Assembly: GCF_900177665.1 (NCBI RefSeq)
Contig: NZ_FXAW01000012.1
Coordinates: forward strand, 2,501 to 42,361
Length of the DNA: 39,861 nucleotides
Origin: Marivirga sericea
Lineage (GTDB): Bacteria; Bacteroidota; Bacteroidia; Cytophagales; Cyclobacteriaceae
Direction of reading: 5' to 3'
Shown here: positions 9,153 through 17,366 of the stretch, in pieces
How the letters are laid out: each line of letters starts with the position of its first letter
How positions within the stretch are numbered: the stretch's first letter is position 1
Notes under the pieces: model-generated
Seen by the model: only the letters and a program-made list of their open reading frames with translations
Databases searched by the model: none
Told to the model about the DNA's origin: nothing
Translations under genes and position numbers: made by a program

Positions 9153-9172
9153 GGCTCGAAAAATTTCGAGCC
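9153..9172 (-). terminator. Intrinsic terminator of the beta-oxidation operon
   Basis: On the minus strand the stem GGCTCGA / TCGAGCC (further A-T pairs are possible) is followed by six T residues. It lies 34 bp beyond the acyl-CoA dehydrogenase stop codon, in the right place and orientation to end the fad operon. Confidence 0.85.
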
Positions 9173-9205
9173 CTTTATCTATTATTGTAGAGTAAATCTT
9201 AATGA

Positions 9206-11008
9206 TTAAAATTCATAAGCTTGTTTTTCCAAAACATGATCAGCTATTGATCTTCTAACGTCTTTCAGATTCATAGGATCGATTTTCGTGAATCTCTTCA
9301 GACCTAACAACATCATGCGTTGTTCATCGCCTTCAGCAAAGGCAAAAATCGCTTCTTTACCCGCTTTGTTAGCGATTTCCACCGCTCTATGCAAGTAAAG
9401 CCTACTCATATTGATTTGTTGCTCACACGCTTGCTCTCCTTTTATACCTACCAACTTCTCTGTTCTTAATAAAGCAGATTCCGCTGCATAAACTTCAATC
9501 AGCATATCCGCAAGATTCATTAATATTTCTTGCTCGTGAGAGAGTTTTTGCATGAATTTTTGAACCGCTGCTCCTGAAATCATCAGGCCAGCTTTTTTCA
9601 AATTAGACAACACTTTTTTCTCTTTAGCGAACAATGAATCATCTTCATCCGATCCAAAATCAGGTATTGAAGTCAACTCTTTCTGCACGTTCATAGCAGG
9701 CGTCATCAAGTCCAATTTACCTTTCATAGCACGTTTCAACAACATATCAATTGTCAACATACGGTTGATTTCATTCGTACCCTCGAAAATTCTATTGATA
9801 CGGGCGTCACGGTATGATCTATCCATAGGAGCATCAGCTGAGAAGCCCATTCCACCGTAGGTCTGAACACCTTCATCTGCTACATAATCCAAAGTTTCAG
9901 AACCATGAACCTTCATGATAGCACATTCAATGGCAAATTCTTCGACTGATTTTAATTTAGCTTCAGTTTTATCCATTCCGCCAGCTACCATATCTTCGTA
10001 AGCATCGTCAATATTCTGACCTGCTCTGTAAGCTGCTGATTCAGAAGCATAAGTTCTTGCTGCCATTTCAGCTAGTTTGTGCTTTATAGCTCCAAAACTA
10101 CCGATTGAAGTACCAAACTGCTTTCTCTCATTAGCATATTGAGAAGCATTTGCAATAATTCCCTTAGAAGCCCCAATAGTAGAAGCCGCCAATTTAATTC
10201 TACCTATATTCAAGATGTTAACAGCAATCTTAAACCCATTTTCTCTTTCAGAGAGTAAGTTTTCAACCGGCACTTTGCAGTCATTGAAGAATACCTGACG
10301 AGTTGAGGATCCTTTGATTCCCATTTTCTTCTCTTCTTCGTTCATGGTAACTCCACCAAAATCCTTCTCAATTATGAAAGCTGAAAGATTTTTATCATCA
10401 TCTATTTTAGCAAATACAATGAAGATATCTGCAAATCCACCGTTTGTGATCCACATTTTCTGTCCATTGATGATATAGTGCTTTTTATCTTCCGTTAAAA
10501 CCGCCTTAGTTTTTGCAGCGTTTGCATCAGAACCAGAATCCGGCTCAGTCAAACAGTAAGAAGCTTTCCACTCACCTGTTGCTAATTTTGGCAAATATTT
10601 TTTCTTTTGGTCTTCAGTACCATAATATAAGATCGGTAATGTACCAATTCCAGTATGTGCTGATAATGCAACCGCAAATGAATATCCTGCTCCAATTACC
10701 TCTGCAACCAGCATTGAGGTATTGAAATTCATACCGAAGCCTTCGTATTCTTCAGGAACTGAAGTACCTAAAAGTCCAAGCTCTCCAGACTTATCCAATA
10801 GTTGAGGCATCAATTCCGGATTACCTTTTACATCATCGATTTCATCCAGCTTAGGATAAACTTCCTGCTCTAAGAAATCTTTACAAGTTTGGGCGATCAT
10901 TTTTTGCTCTTCTGTCCACTCTTCCGGAGTGAAAACTGCCTGAGCAGGTGTTTCTTCAATTAAAAAAGCCCCACCTTTTGCTGTGAATTTTTTTTCTGTC
11001 GTACTCAT
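9206..11008 (-). CDS. fadE: Acyl-CoA dehydrogenase (FadE-type, long form)
   Basis: This 600-residue flavoenzyme catalyses the first, FAD-dependent step of fatty acid beta-oxidation. The catalytic core covers about residues 25-430: YCLTEPDSGSDA (FAD and substrate contact), KMWITNGGFADIF, RKQFGTSIGSFGAIKHKLAEM, TYGGMGFSADAP and RIFEGTNEINRML, whose Glu is the expected catalytic base. A further helical domain of about 150 residues follows, so the length matches VLCAD/ACAD9-like and Bacillus FadE (about 594 residues) proteins rather than the 380-residue short forms. It is the last gene of the operon, 158 bp after the thiolase, before the terminator at 9153. The electron acceptor, presumably ETF, is not in the window. 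Confidence 0.9.
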   Translation of the reverse strand: MSTTEKKFTAKGGAFLIEETPAQAVFTPEEWTEEQKMIAQTCKDFLEQEVYPKLDEIDDVKGNPELMPQLLDKSGELGLLGTSVPEEYEGFGMNFNTSMLVAEVIGAGYSFAVALSAHTGIGTLPILYYGTEDQKKKYLPKLATGEWKASYCLTEPDSGSDANAAKTKAVLTEDKKHYIINGQKMWITNGGFADIFIVFAKIDDDKNLSAFIIEKDFGGVTMNEEEKKMGIKGSSTRQVFFNDCKVPVENLLSERENGFKIAVNILNIGRIKLAASTIGASKGIIANASQYANERKQFGTSIGSFGAIKHKLAEMAARTYASESAAYRAGQNIDDAYEDMVAGGMDKTEAKLKSVEEFAIECAIMKVHGSETLDYVADEGVQTYGGMGFSADAPMDRSYRDARINRIFEGTNEINRMLTIDMLLKRAMKGKLDLMTPAMNVQKELTSIPDFGSDEDDSLFAKEKKVLSNLKKAGLMISGAAVQKFMQKLSHEQEILMNLADMLIEVYAAESALLRTEKLVGIKGEQACEQQINMSRLYLHRAVEIANKAGKEAIFAFAEGDEQRMMLLGLKRFTKIDPMNLKDVRRSIADHVLEKQAYEF

Positions 11009-11013
11009 ATTAT

Positions 11014-11065
11014 TAGTATCTAGTATCTAGTATCTAGTAGCTAGGAGCTAGAAATGCATCTAGAC
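11014..11065. repeat. CTAG-rich direct repeats between fadA and fadE
   Basis: Just before fadE the spacer holds consecutive copies of AGTATCT, read as AGTATCTAGTATCTAG and so on, followed by degenerate copies (AGTAGCTAG, GAGCTAG, CATCTAGAC). Similar CTAG-centred words fill all the spacers around the four-helix-bundle gene and the thiolase gene. No gene or terminator accounts for them. Confidence 0.7.
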
Positions 11066-11129
11066 AAGGACTACTAAATGGGTTCTAAAATTATTTATTT
11101 TATAACTTTGGTTATATAAACCAATAAAT

Positions 11130-11160
11130 AATCTAGAGTCTTTATTCTAGACTCTAGATT
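11130..11160. repeat. Perfect inverted repeat after the thiolase gene
   Basis: AATCTAGAGTC (11130-11140) and GACTCTAGATT (11150-11160) form an 11-bp perfect stem around a 9-base loop, immediately after the thiolase stop codon. No T-run follows on the minus strand, so it looks more like an mRNA-processing or stability hairpin, or part of the CTAG repeat family, than a terminator. Confidence 0.7.
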
Positions 11161-11166
11161 CTCTTT

Positions 11167-12336
11167 TTACATCATCTCGTAAATTCCGGCAATACCCTGA
11201 CCACCACCAATACATGCGGTTACCATTCCATATTTACCGTTCGTTCTTTTCAATTCATTCATCAACTGAACTGAAAGCTTCGCACCTGAGCAACCTAATG
11301 GATGACCCAAAGCAATTGCTCCACCGTTTACATTCAATTTGCTTGTATCGATATCCAACTCTCTGATTACCGCTAAAGATTGAGCGGCAAAAGCTTCGTT
11401 CAATTCAATCAAGTCAATATCACTCATCTTCAAACCAGCATTTTTCAAAGCCTTCGGAACTGCTTCCACTGGTCCGATACCCATAATTCTAGGCTCAACT
11501 CCTGCAACTCCAAAACCTACCATTCTAGCAATTGGCTTTACATTTAATTCTTTTACCATTCTTTCCGACATCACCATTGTAAAAGAGGCACCATCATTAG
11601 TTGGAGAAGAATTACCTGCGGTAACTGAACCACCTTGGGCAAATACTGGTCTCAAATTTCCCAAAATATCTGTGGTAGTTCCTGCTCTCGGTCCTTCATC
11701 TTTATCTACTGTGTAATCACGTGTTTTCTTTTTACCCTCTTCCACATAGGTTTCTTTCACGTTGATAGGCACGATTTCATCATCAAATTTGCCTTCTTTT
11801 TGTGCTTTCACAGCTTTCATGTGCGAGTTATAAGCAAACTTATCCTGATCTTCGCGAGATATTTTCCATTTCTGAGCAATTTGCTCTGCAGTTAATCCCA
11901 TAGAAGTGTAATAATCAGGAGTCTCGGTAGCAATCTTATAATTAAGGGCAGTTTTATACCCCATAATCGGCACCATTGACATTGATTCCGTACCACCTGC
12001 AATAATGATATCAGCATAACCAGCTTGTATTTTTGAAGCTGCAATATTGATCGCTTCCAATCCTGAGCCACAATATCTATTGATTACCATACCTGGCACC
12101 TCTTTGCCTAAGGCCAATAATGAAATCATTCTCCCCATTTGCATTCCTTGCTCTGCTTCCTGCACAGCGTTTCCTACAATAAGGTCATCTACCATTTTAT
12201 TTTCCACGCCACCCACTTGAGATACCAAGTGCTTGATGACATCTGAGGCTAAATCATCCGGACGGTAAAACCGGAGACCTCCTTTTTTGGCTCTTGTTAC
12301 AGCCGTTCTATATCCTGCTACTATATATGCGTCCAT
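11167..12336 (-). CDS. fadA: Acetyl-CoA C-acyltransferase (3-ketoacyl-CoA thiolase)
   Basis: The 389-residue enzyme cleaves 3-ketoacyl-CoA with CoA in the last beta-oxidation step. All catalytic elements are visible: the acyl-carrying Cys89 in INRYCGSGLEAI, NEAFAAQ near 314, His345 in GGAIALGHPLGCSGAK and the second Cys, about 375, in TACIGGGQGIA. The length is normal. The gene lies between the four-helix-bundle gene and fadE, matching the thiolase position in the fadN-fadA-fadE order known from Bacillus. Flanking spacers carry CTAG-rich repeats. Confidence 0.94.
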   Translation of the reverse strand: MDAYIVAGYRTAVTRAKKGGLRFYRPDDLASDVIKHLVSQVGGVENKMVDDLIVGNAVQEAEQGMQMGRMISLLALGKEVPGMVINRYCGSGLEAINIAASKIQAGYADIIIAGGTESMSMVPIMGYKTALNYKIATETPDYYTSMGLTAEQIAQKWKISREDQDKFAYNSHMKAVKAQKEGKFDDEIVPINVKETYVEEGKKKTRDYTVDKDEGPRAGTTTDILGNLRPVFAQGGSVTAGNSSPTNDGASFTMVMSERMVKELNVKPIARMVGFGVAGVEPRIMGIGPVEAVPKALKNAGLKMSDIDLIELNEAFAAQSLAVIRELDIDTSKLNVNGGAIALGHPLGCSGAKLSVQLMNELKRTNGKYGMVTACIGGGQGIAGIYEMM

Positions 12337-12357
12337 TTCTTTTTAATTTTAGATATT

Positions 12358-12383
12358 TAGAATCTAGAACATAGAGTCTAGAC
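12358..12383. repeat. CTAG-rich repeat downstream of the four-helix-bundle gene
   Basis: The words TAGAATCTAGAAC and AGAGTCTAGAC lie here, partly overlapping the 3' end of the four-helix-bundle gene. Together with 12752-12780 they flank that gene on both sides. Confidence 0.6.
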
Positions 12384-12737
12384 TTCTGCATTCATTTTCT
12401 TTATAAAAGAATTAAGCATCTTCTGGATTTCGTTTAATGCTTCAACAACAGCATCAAAATCGCTTTCTGAAATAAAATCCAGATCTTTACTTAACAATAA
12501 TTGAGTTTTCAATTCAAAACTAGAACCAATAGATATTCTCAAGAACCTAGAAAAGTCTTTGCTTGAATCTCTAGAAGACCCTTCAGCGATATTGGACGGT
12601 ATAGAAACTGCACATCTTCTGATCTGAGACGTTAATCCAAATCTTTCCTCTTTCGGAAAAGTACTTGTGATTTGATAAACCAATAGAGATAACTCCATTG
12701 ATTTCTCCCAAATTTTAAGCTTTTTATAATTATGCAT
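12378..12737 (-). CDS. Four-helix-bundle (S23/IVS-type) protein
   Basis: The 119-residue protein belongs to the four-helix-bundle family first known as the protein encoded in 23S rRNA intervening sequences. The pattern is clear: NYKKLKIWEKSMELSLLVY, then FPKEERFGLTSQIRRCAVS, IPSNIAEGSSRDSSKDF and SFELKTQLLLSKDL. The structure is known for relatives, but the cellular role is not. Here it lies between fadN and fadA, with CTAG-rich repeats on both sides, as if it were a small cassette inserted into the beta-oxidation operon without breaking it. It is not next to any rRNA gene. Nothing in it suggests a role in lipid metabolism. Confidence 0.88.
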   Translation of the reverse strand: MHNYKKLKIWEKSMELSLLVYQITSTFPKEERFGLTSQIRRCAVSIPSNIAEGSSRDSSKDFSRFLRISIGSSFELKTQLLLSKDLDFISESDFDAVVEALNEIQKMLNSFIKKMNAEV

Positions 12738-12751
12738 TTTCTATAAATTTC

Positions 12752-12780
12752 AGTCTAATATCTAGACTCTAGGCTCTAGC
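12752..12780. repeat. CTAG-rich repeat upstream of the four-helix-bundle gene
   Basis: AGTCTAATATCTAGACTCTAG and GGCTCTAGC lie in the 52-bp spacer between the fadN-type gene and the four-helix-bundle gene. The core TCTAGACTCTAG also occurs at 11146-11158. Confidence 0.6.
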
Positions 12781-12789
12781 ATCTTACTG

Positions 12790-15192
12790 CTAGTTTCTCA
12801 AAGGTTTTCCTCCCTGCAATACTGCCTGAATTCTTTCGAGTGTTTTCTTTTCTCCCAAGAGAGACAAGAAAGCTTCTCTTTCTAGATCCAATAGGTATTG
12901 TTCTGAAACTTCTTGAGGATATGATAAATCTCCACCGCACATCACATAAGCTAGCTTATCTGCTATCTTTTGATCGTGTTCTGAAATATATCTTCCCATC
13001 TTCATACCAGAAACACCCGCTTTGAATAAAGCGATGCCTGTTTTCCCTTGAACTTTGATATCTGTTCTTTGAACTGGCATAGTATATCCAGCATCTGCTA
13101 AACTAATCGCAGCAGCTTTGGCATCTGCAATCTGACGACTTCTGTTTATAGAAATACCATCTGAAGGCCTTAAAATACCCATATCTCTAGCTTCATGTGC
13201 TGAAGTTGCCACTTTTGCCATTGCGATATTCATATATGCGTTTTGCAATGCATTCAACTCTACATCGCCATCTTGATATCTATCTGAAACACGAAGTGCA
13301 TTTTCCTTAGTACCACCACCGCCAGGGATGACACCAACACCAACTTCAACTAAACCAATATAAGTTTCAGCTGACGCTTGAACGTGATCTGCATGCATTG
13401 AAAGTTCACAACCTCCACCTAATGCCATATTATGAGGTGCAACTACTACTGGAATAGCAGAATATCTAGCTCGCATCATGGTTTGCTGAAACTGACGAAT
13501 CATAAAATCCAATTCATCATAATCTTGCTCGATCGCATACATGAAAATCATTCCTAGATTAGCTCCTACTGAGAAGTTTGAGCCCTCATTAGAGATTACT
13601 ACTCCTCGGTATTTTTCTTCAGCCATTGAAATAGCCTTGTTGATACCTTCTACAACTCCGCCACCAAGTGAGTTTGACTTAGATCTGAATTCAACATTAA
13701 TAATGCCATCACCTAAATCAATGATTCCAGCTTCTGCATTACTCCATATTTCTTTACCACTTTCTTTTAAGTTCTCCAGAATAATGAATTCTTCAGTACC
13801 TGGGATATTCACATATTTCTTGCTATCAATATCATAATACTGTTTCTGTCCAGCTTCCACTCTGTAGAATGAATCAGCACCAGATTCTAACATATCATAA
13901 ACCCACTGATTTGGTTTACAACCTGCTTCCTCCATTTTTTCAACCGTTTTCTTAACGCCTAAAGCATCCCAAGTTTCGAAAGGACCAATTTCCCAACCGA
14001 AACCAGTGCAAAGTGCCTGATCGATTCTGTATAATTCGTCAGAAATTTCCGGAATCCTGTTAGATGAATATTGGAATAATCCGTAGAAAGAATCTCTGTA
14101 AAATTCACCTGCTTTATCTTTACCACCGAGTAATACCGGGAATCTTTCCTTCAGATTTGATATCTGCTTTGTTGTTTCAAGCGTTGCAAACTTTGGTTTA
14201 GATTTAGGCTGGTACTCCATTGAATCTAAGTCCAAAGTCAAGATCTCTGTCTTACCATCTTTCTTAGTTTTCTTATAAAACCCTTGTCCTGTTTTATCAC
14301 CTAGCCATTTATTCTCTTCTAATTTCCCAATTACATCAGGTAATTTAAAGGTATCTCTAGCTTCATCATTAGGAAGATTGTCATATAAGCCATTCGCCAC
14401 TTTGATCAACGTATCTAAACCTACTACATCAGAAGTTCTGAAAGTTGCAGACTTAGGTCGACCAATCACCGGACCTGTTAATTTATCAATCTCATCTATA
14501 TTCATTCCCAGCTTTTGCATTGATTCCACTACTTTGAGAATAGCATAAATCCCTACTCTATTCGCAATGAACGCTGGTGTATCTTTACATAAAACGGTTG
14601 TTTTCCCTAAATACAGGTCGCCATAATGCATCAAGAAATCTGTGATCGCTTGATCTGTTTTTGGCGTAGGTATAATCTCTAATAATTTTAGATAACGCGG
14701 TGGGTTGAAAAAGTGAGTTCCAATGAAATGCTTTTGAAAATCCTCACTTCTATCTTCTAACATCATATGGATAGGAATACCCGAAGTATTGGAAGAAATG
14801 ATAGTACCTTTTGTCCTATGCTTTTCAACATTTTCAAAGACTTGCTTCTTAATATCTAGTCGCTCAACAACAGCTTCCAGCACCCAGTCGCAGTCTTTAA
14901 TTTGATGCATATCATCATCAAAATTCCCCAAAGAAATTCTATTGGCGAAATCTTTGTGATATAATGAGGCTGGCTTCCCTTTCAAGGTAGATTCAAAAGC
15001 CTCATTTACAATGCGGTTTCGTACCTGTGGATCCTCTTTTGTTAGACCTTTTTCTTTTTCGGCATCCGTAAGTTCAAAAGGTACGATATCAAGTAGAAGC
15101 ACTTCCACACCAATATTGGCAAAGTGGCAGGCGATTCTTGATCCCATTATCCCAGAACCTAAAACGGCTACTTTTTTAATGTTTCGTTTCAT
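12790..15192 (-). CDS. fadN: Bifunctional 3-hydroxyacyl-CoA dehydrogenase / enoyl-CoA hydratase (FadN-type)
   Basis: This 800-residue protein carries two consecutive beta-oxidation activities. The NAD-binding motif VAVLGSGIMGSRIA is at 9-22, and the dehydrogenase domain follows with SSNTSGIPI and the catalytic His in GTHFFNPPRYLKL (about 160). A second helical dehydrogenase segment lies at about 355-460. The enoyl-CoA hydratase/isomerase part is C-terminal (about 480-690): NFSVGANLG and ALGGGCELSMHAD for the oxyanion hole and first Glu, and VEVGVGVIPGGGG with the second Glu. This dehydrogenase-first order is that of Bacillus FadN, the reverse of E. coli FadB. It lies 29 bp downstream of the MarR gene and begins the enzyme part of the operon. 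Confidence 0.93.
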   Translation of the reverse strand: MKRNIKKVAVLGSGIMGSRIACHFANIGVEVLLLDIVPFELTDAEKEKGLTKEDPQVRNRIVNEAFESTLKGKPASLYHKDFANRISLGNFDDDMHQIKDCDWVLEAVVERLDIKKQVFENVEKHRTKGTIISSNTSGIPIHMMLEDRSEDFQKHFIGTHFFNPPRYLKLLEIIPTPKTDQAITDFLMHYGDLYLGKTTVLCKDTPAFIANRVGIYAILKVVESMQKLGMNIDEIDKLTGPVIGRPKSATFRTSDVVGLDTLIKVANGLYDNLPNDEARDTFKLPDVIGKLEENKWLGDKTGQGFYKKTKKDGKTEILTLDLDSMEYQPKSKPKFATLETTKQISNLKERFPVLLGGKDKAGEFYRDSFYGLFQYSSNRIPEISDELYRIDQALCTGFGWEIGPFETWDALGVKKTVEKMEEAGCKPNQWVYDMLESGADSFYRVEAGQKQYYDIDSKKYVNIPGTEEFIILENLKESGKEIWSNAEAGIIDLGDGIINVEFRSKSNSLGGGVVEGINKAISMAEEKYRGVVISNEGSNFSVGANLGMIFMYAIEQDYDELDFMIRQFQQTMMRARYSAIPVVVAPHNMALGGGCELSMHADHVQASAETYIGLVEVGVGVIPGGGGTKENALRVSDRYQDGDVELNALQNAYMNIAMAKVATSAHEARDMGILRPSDGISINRSRQIADAKAAAISLADAGYTMPVQRTDIKVQGKTGIALFKAGVSGMKMGRYISEHDQKIADKLAYVMCGGDLSYPQEVSEQYLLDLEREAFLSLLGEKKTLERIQAVLQGGKPLRN

Positions 15193-15221
15193 TTAGTCGC
15201 TATGGTTTAAATTTTAAAAAA

Positions 15222-15677
15222 TTAATGAACTGATTCCTTATTATCATAAATCTCATTTTTGTCTATTATATCATTCACTTTATGAATGACCTCAAAAAAA
15301 GCCTCCAATTTGTCAGGTTCAATCGTCCTGAAAACCTCTTCATTGAAAGCTTTTACCGTTTCTCTTGAAATTGCTTTTTTCTCTATCCCTAGTTCTGTCA
15401 TGAAAATTCTTACAGAACGTTTGTCTTCAGGATCAGGCTTTTTGTAAATCAGCCCTTTCTCTTCCATACTTTTTAGCATACGAGTTAGACTCCGACTCTC
15501 TAAACCCATAAGGGGGGCAATTTTAGTAGCAGGAGTTCCGTCTTTCGTATTGATATTCAATAAGACAAAGCCAATGGAAGTAGTGATTCCGTATTTTACA
15601 GCTTGCTGGTTATACATACGTGAAATCGCATGCCAGGCTGCTTTGATATTATAATCGATAGATTCTTCTCTCTTCAT
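15222..15677 (-). CDS. MarR family transcriptional regulator (probable fad operon repressor)
   Basis: From the preferred start the protein has 151 residues with the MarR winged-helix layout: an N-terminal helix (SIDYNIKAAWHAISRMYNQQ), the recognition region TKIAPLMGLESRSLTRMLKSMEEKGLI, the wing with DPEDKRSVRIFMTELG, and a C-terminal dimerisation helix pair. An ATG further upstream (15713) would add 12 residues of unlikely sequence (HAYYIFVYLNS) and lies inside the palindrome at 15697-15720, so the ATG at 15677 is chosen. It is the first gene of the beta-oxidation operon, 29 bp before fadN, and is likely an autorepressor responding to an acyl-CoA or fatty acid. The ligand is inference. Confidence 0.9.
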   Translation of the reverse strand: MKREESIDYNIKAAWHAISRMYNQQAVKYGITTSIGFVLLNINTKDGTPATKIAPLMGLESRSLTRMLKSMEEKGLIYKKPDPEDKRSVRIFMTELGIEKKAISRETVKAFNEEVFRTIEPDKLEAFFEVIHKVNDIIDKNEIYDNKESVH

Positions 15678-15696
15678 GGAATTCAAATATACAAAA

Positions 15697-15720
15697 ATAT
15701 AGTATGCATGCATACTATAT
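15697..15720. promoter_or_regulatory. 24-bp perfect palindrome, probable MarR operator
   Basis: The 24 bases read identically on both strands; the core is AGTATGCATGCATACT flanked by ATAT on both sides. It ends 19 bp before the chosen MarR start codon and next to a TATATTTG box (minus strand, 15684-15691). Position, symmetry and length fit a MarR dimer autoregulating the fad operon. Confidence 0.75.
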
Positions 15721-16102
15721 TGTAAAAAATATTTTATTTGGTGATAAACTCGACTAAAGAAGAATAACTGTTAAAAAACGAATTTCAAGCTATAAAGGAT
15801 ACGTAAATCGCCCATAAGCTTATTTTAATGCAAGTCGGATGTCTTTGAAGGAACTTAGTGAATCAAATAAAAAGAAAAACCCAACACTATCTAGAAACAT
15901 TAAAATATGATTAAGCATGGGTCTTCTTTACTTTAAATATATGTATGAAGATGCTGAATTAGCCTATGCTCCAAAAGCAAATTATCAAAATACATTCGAT
16001 CACATTACTCAAGCATTTTATTGTAATTACTTGATCGAAAACTATTCTTATTTCATTTAGTCTTACCTAAGATTTAGCACAATGAGGGATTCTTATTTAC
16101 GA
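15721..16102. other. Gene-poor stretch between the fad and sulfur operons
   Basis: This lies between the end of the CysH gene and the start of the MarR gene. The only reading frame that might matter is on the plus strand at 15917-16060 (47 codons, see separate entry). No hairpin with a T-run is evident beyond the CysH stop. The sequence is AT-rich and otherwise featureless to my eye. Confidence 0.4.
15917..16060 (+). CDS. Possible small ORF of unknown function
   Basis: An ATG-started frame of 47 codons ends in TAG. The product opens MGLLYFKYMYEDAELAYAPK and is unusually rich in Tyr and Phe. It resembles no family I know. It stands alone on the plus strand in a gene-poor stretch between two minus-strand operons. 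It could be a gene remnant or chance. Confidence 0.2.
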   Translation: MGLLYFKYMYEDAELAYAPKANYQNTFDHITQAFYCNYLIENYSYFI

Positions 16103-16762
16103 TCATAAGTGTATCCCGCATTCCACCTTAGCATTGCCTGACCATCGCCCTTCTCGGCCGCTTCCTTTTGTAGTACAGTGGGTACATCCAATTGAGCTAT
16201 AGCCCTTTGCTACTAATTTATGGCTGGGCAGTTCGTGTATGAAAAAATAGGCATGCACCTCCTCCGGAGTCATATCCAATAGCGGATAGACTTTTAAAAT
16301 ATCCGGTTTTTCATCGAAAAAAGTCAGTTGCTTACGGTTCTCATTCTGATATTTGAACAAACCCGAAAGCCATATTTTATGCGATTCGCGCAATGCCGCA
16401 AGGGGCTCCACCTTATTAATAAAGCAGCATAAATCCTGATTATGCTGATAGGTATAGTTTTCTTCCGTAAAACGATGTTTATTTTTCGGTGCACCTATGG
16501 TTTTTACATTTAAGCCCAGCTGTGCATGCAGTTTATCTTTATAGGCTTTGGTTTCCTCAAAATGATAGCCTGTATCCAAAAAATAAATGGGATGCCTGGG
16601 GCTGATTTTATGAATTAAATGTAAAAGCAAGGCCGATGAACTCCCAAAAGAGGATGTCATCAGAATCTCATCCTCAGCAAAATGATCGAAAATCCAGCGC
16701 ACCCTTCCTTCTATGCTATACTGCTGAAAATCAGCTTGAGCAAATCCCTTGATACTGTCCAT
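16103..16762 (-). CDS. cysH: CysH-type phosphoadenylyl/adenylyl-sulfate reductase
   Basis: The enzyme reduces activated sulfate (APS or PAPS) to sulfite. The 219-residue product has the PP-loop-like opening LMTSSFGSSSALLLHLI and IYFLDTGYHFEET. The iron-sulfur pattern CC (in DLCCFINKVEPL) and CxxC (in GCTHCTTKG) is present, and the catalytic Cys lies in the C-terminal ECGIHL. The CC...CxxC pattern marks the [4Fe-4S] type, which usually prefers APS. The start at 16762 is chosen because it lies just beyond the TGA of the preceding gene; an in-frame ATG at 16807 would add 15 residues overlapping that gene. It is the last gene of the sulfur operon. No cysD/cysN-like sulfate-activating genes are in the window. 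Confidence 0.9.
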   Translation of the reverse strand: MDSIKGFAQADFQQYSIEGRVRWIFDHFAEDEILMTSSFGSSSALLLHLIHKISPRHPIYFLDTGYHFEETKAYKDKLHAQLGLNVKTIGAPKNKHRFTEENYTYQHNQDLCCFINKVEPLAALRESHKIWLSGLFKYQNENRKQLTFFDEKPDILKVYPLLDMTPEEVHAYFFIHELPSHKLVAKGYSSIGCTHCTTKGSGREGRWSGNAKVECGIHL

Positions 16763-16763
16763 A

Positions 16764-17366
16764 TCAATTTTCCTTTTTATGATGTACAAAAGAGGCAGTG
16801 ATTTCATTTAGCACCTCCATTTTCTTTTCAAAATCACCTTTTAAGCCTTTTCTTATGGTGGCCAGATTTCGCAGAATATCATCTGTATTATCGGGCAGCA
16901 CTTCCTCCAGTATTGCCCTTAGCCTTTTGGCAAATGTGGGCGATTTCCCATTGGTGGAAATCCCGATTTTCAGATTGCCTTTTTTGACCGTGCTGCCAAG
17001 GTAAAAATCGCAGAGTTCAGGCGTATCCGCTACATTCACCAAAATTCCTTTTGTCTTGGCATTCCGGTAAATTTGCTGGTTCACTTCGTAGAAATTGGTG
17101 GCGCCTATTACCAGATTAATAGCTGCTAAATCTGACTTTTCATAGCTTTTCTCCACCAATTCAATGGCTGGGTGAACCGCAGCAATTTCCCTGATCTCCT
17201 GCCTGATTTCGGGCGCCACTATTTTCACCCTAGCTTCGGGATCATTCTTCAAAAGTGCTCCCAGCTTTTCCCAGCCTACATATCCTCCACCCACTAACAG
17301 CGTTTGGATTTTATCCAGCTTTAGAAATACCGGGAACAAATGGTTTTCTTCAGATCTGTGTGACAT
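16764..17366 (-). CDS. Precorrin-2 dehydrogenase / sirohydrochlorin ferrochelatase (CysG N-terminal type)
   Basis: This 200-residue protein makes siroheme from precorrin-2 by NAD-dependent oxidation, and probably iron insertion. The NAD-binding motif is TLLVGGGYVGWEKLGALLKN (about 18-37), followed by VIGATNFYEVNQQIYRNAK and NVADTPELCDFYLGS, then KIGISTNGKSPTFAKRLRAILEE, all typical of the Met8/SirC/CysG(N) family. It overlaps the end of the upstream methyltransferase gene by 17 bp. It supplies the siroheme cofactor for the sulfite reductase encoded in the same operon. Confidence 0.9.
   Translation of the reverse strand: MSHRSEENHLFPVFLKLDKIQTLLVGGGYVGWEKLGALLKNDPEARVKIVAPEIRQEIREIAAVHPAIELVEKSYEKSDLAAINLVIGATNFYEVNQQIYRNAKTKGILVNVADTPELCDFYLGSTVKKGNLKIGISTNGKSPTFAKRLRAILEEVLPDNTDDILRNLATIRKGLKGDFEKKMEVLNEITASFVHHKKEN

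Noticed and set aside
15678-15713. Longer MarR start at 15713
   Set aside because: The ATG lies inside the 24-bp palindrome and would add 12 residues not typical of MarR proteins.
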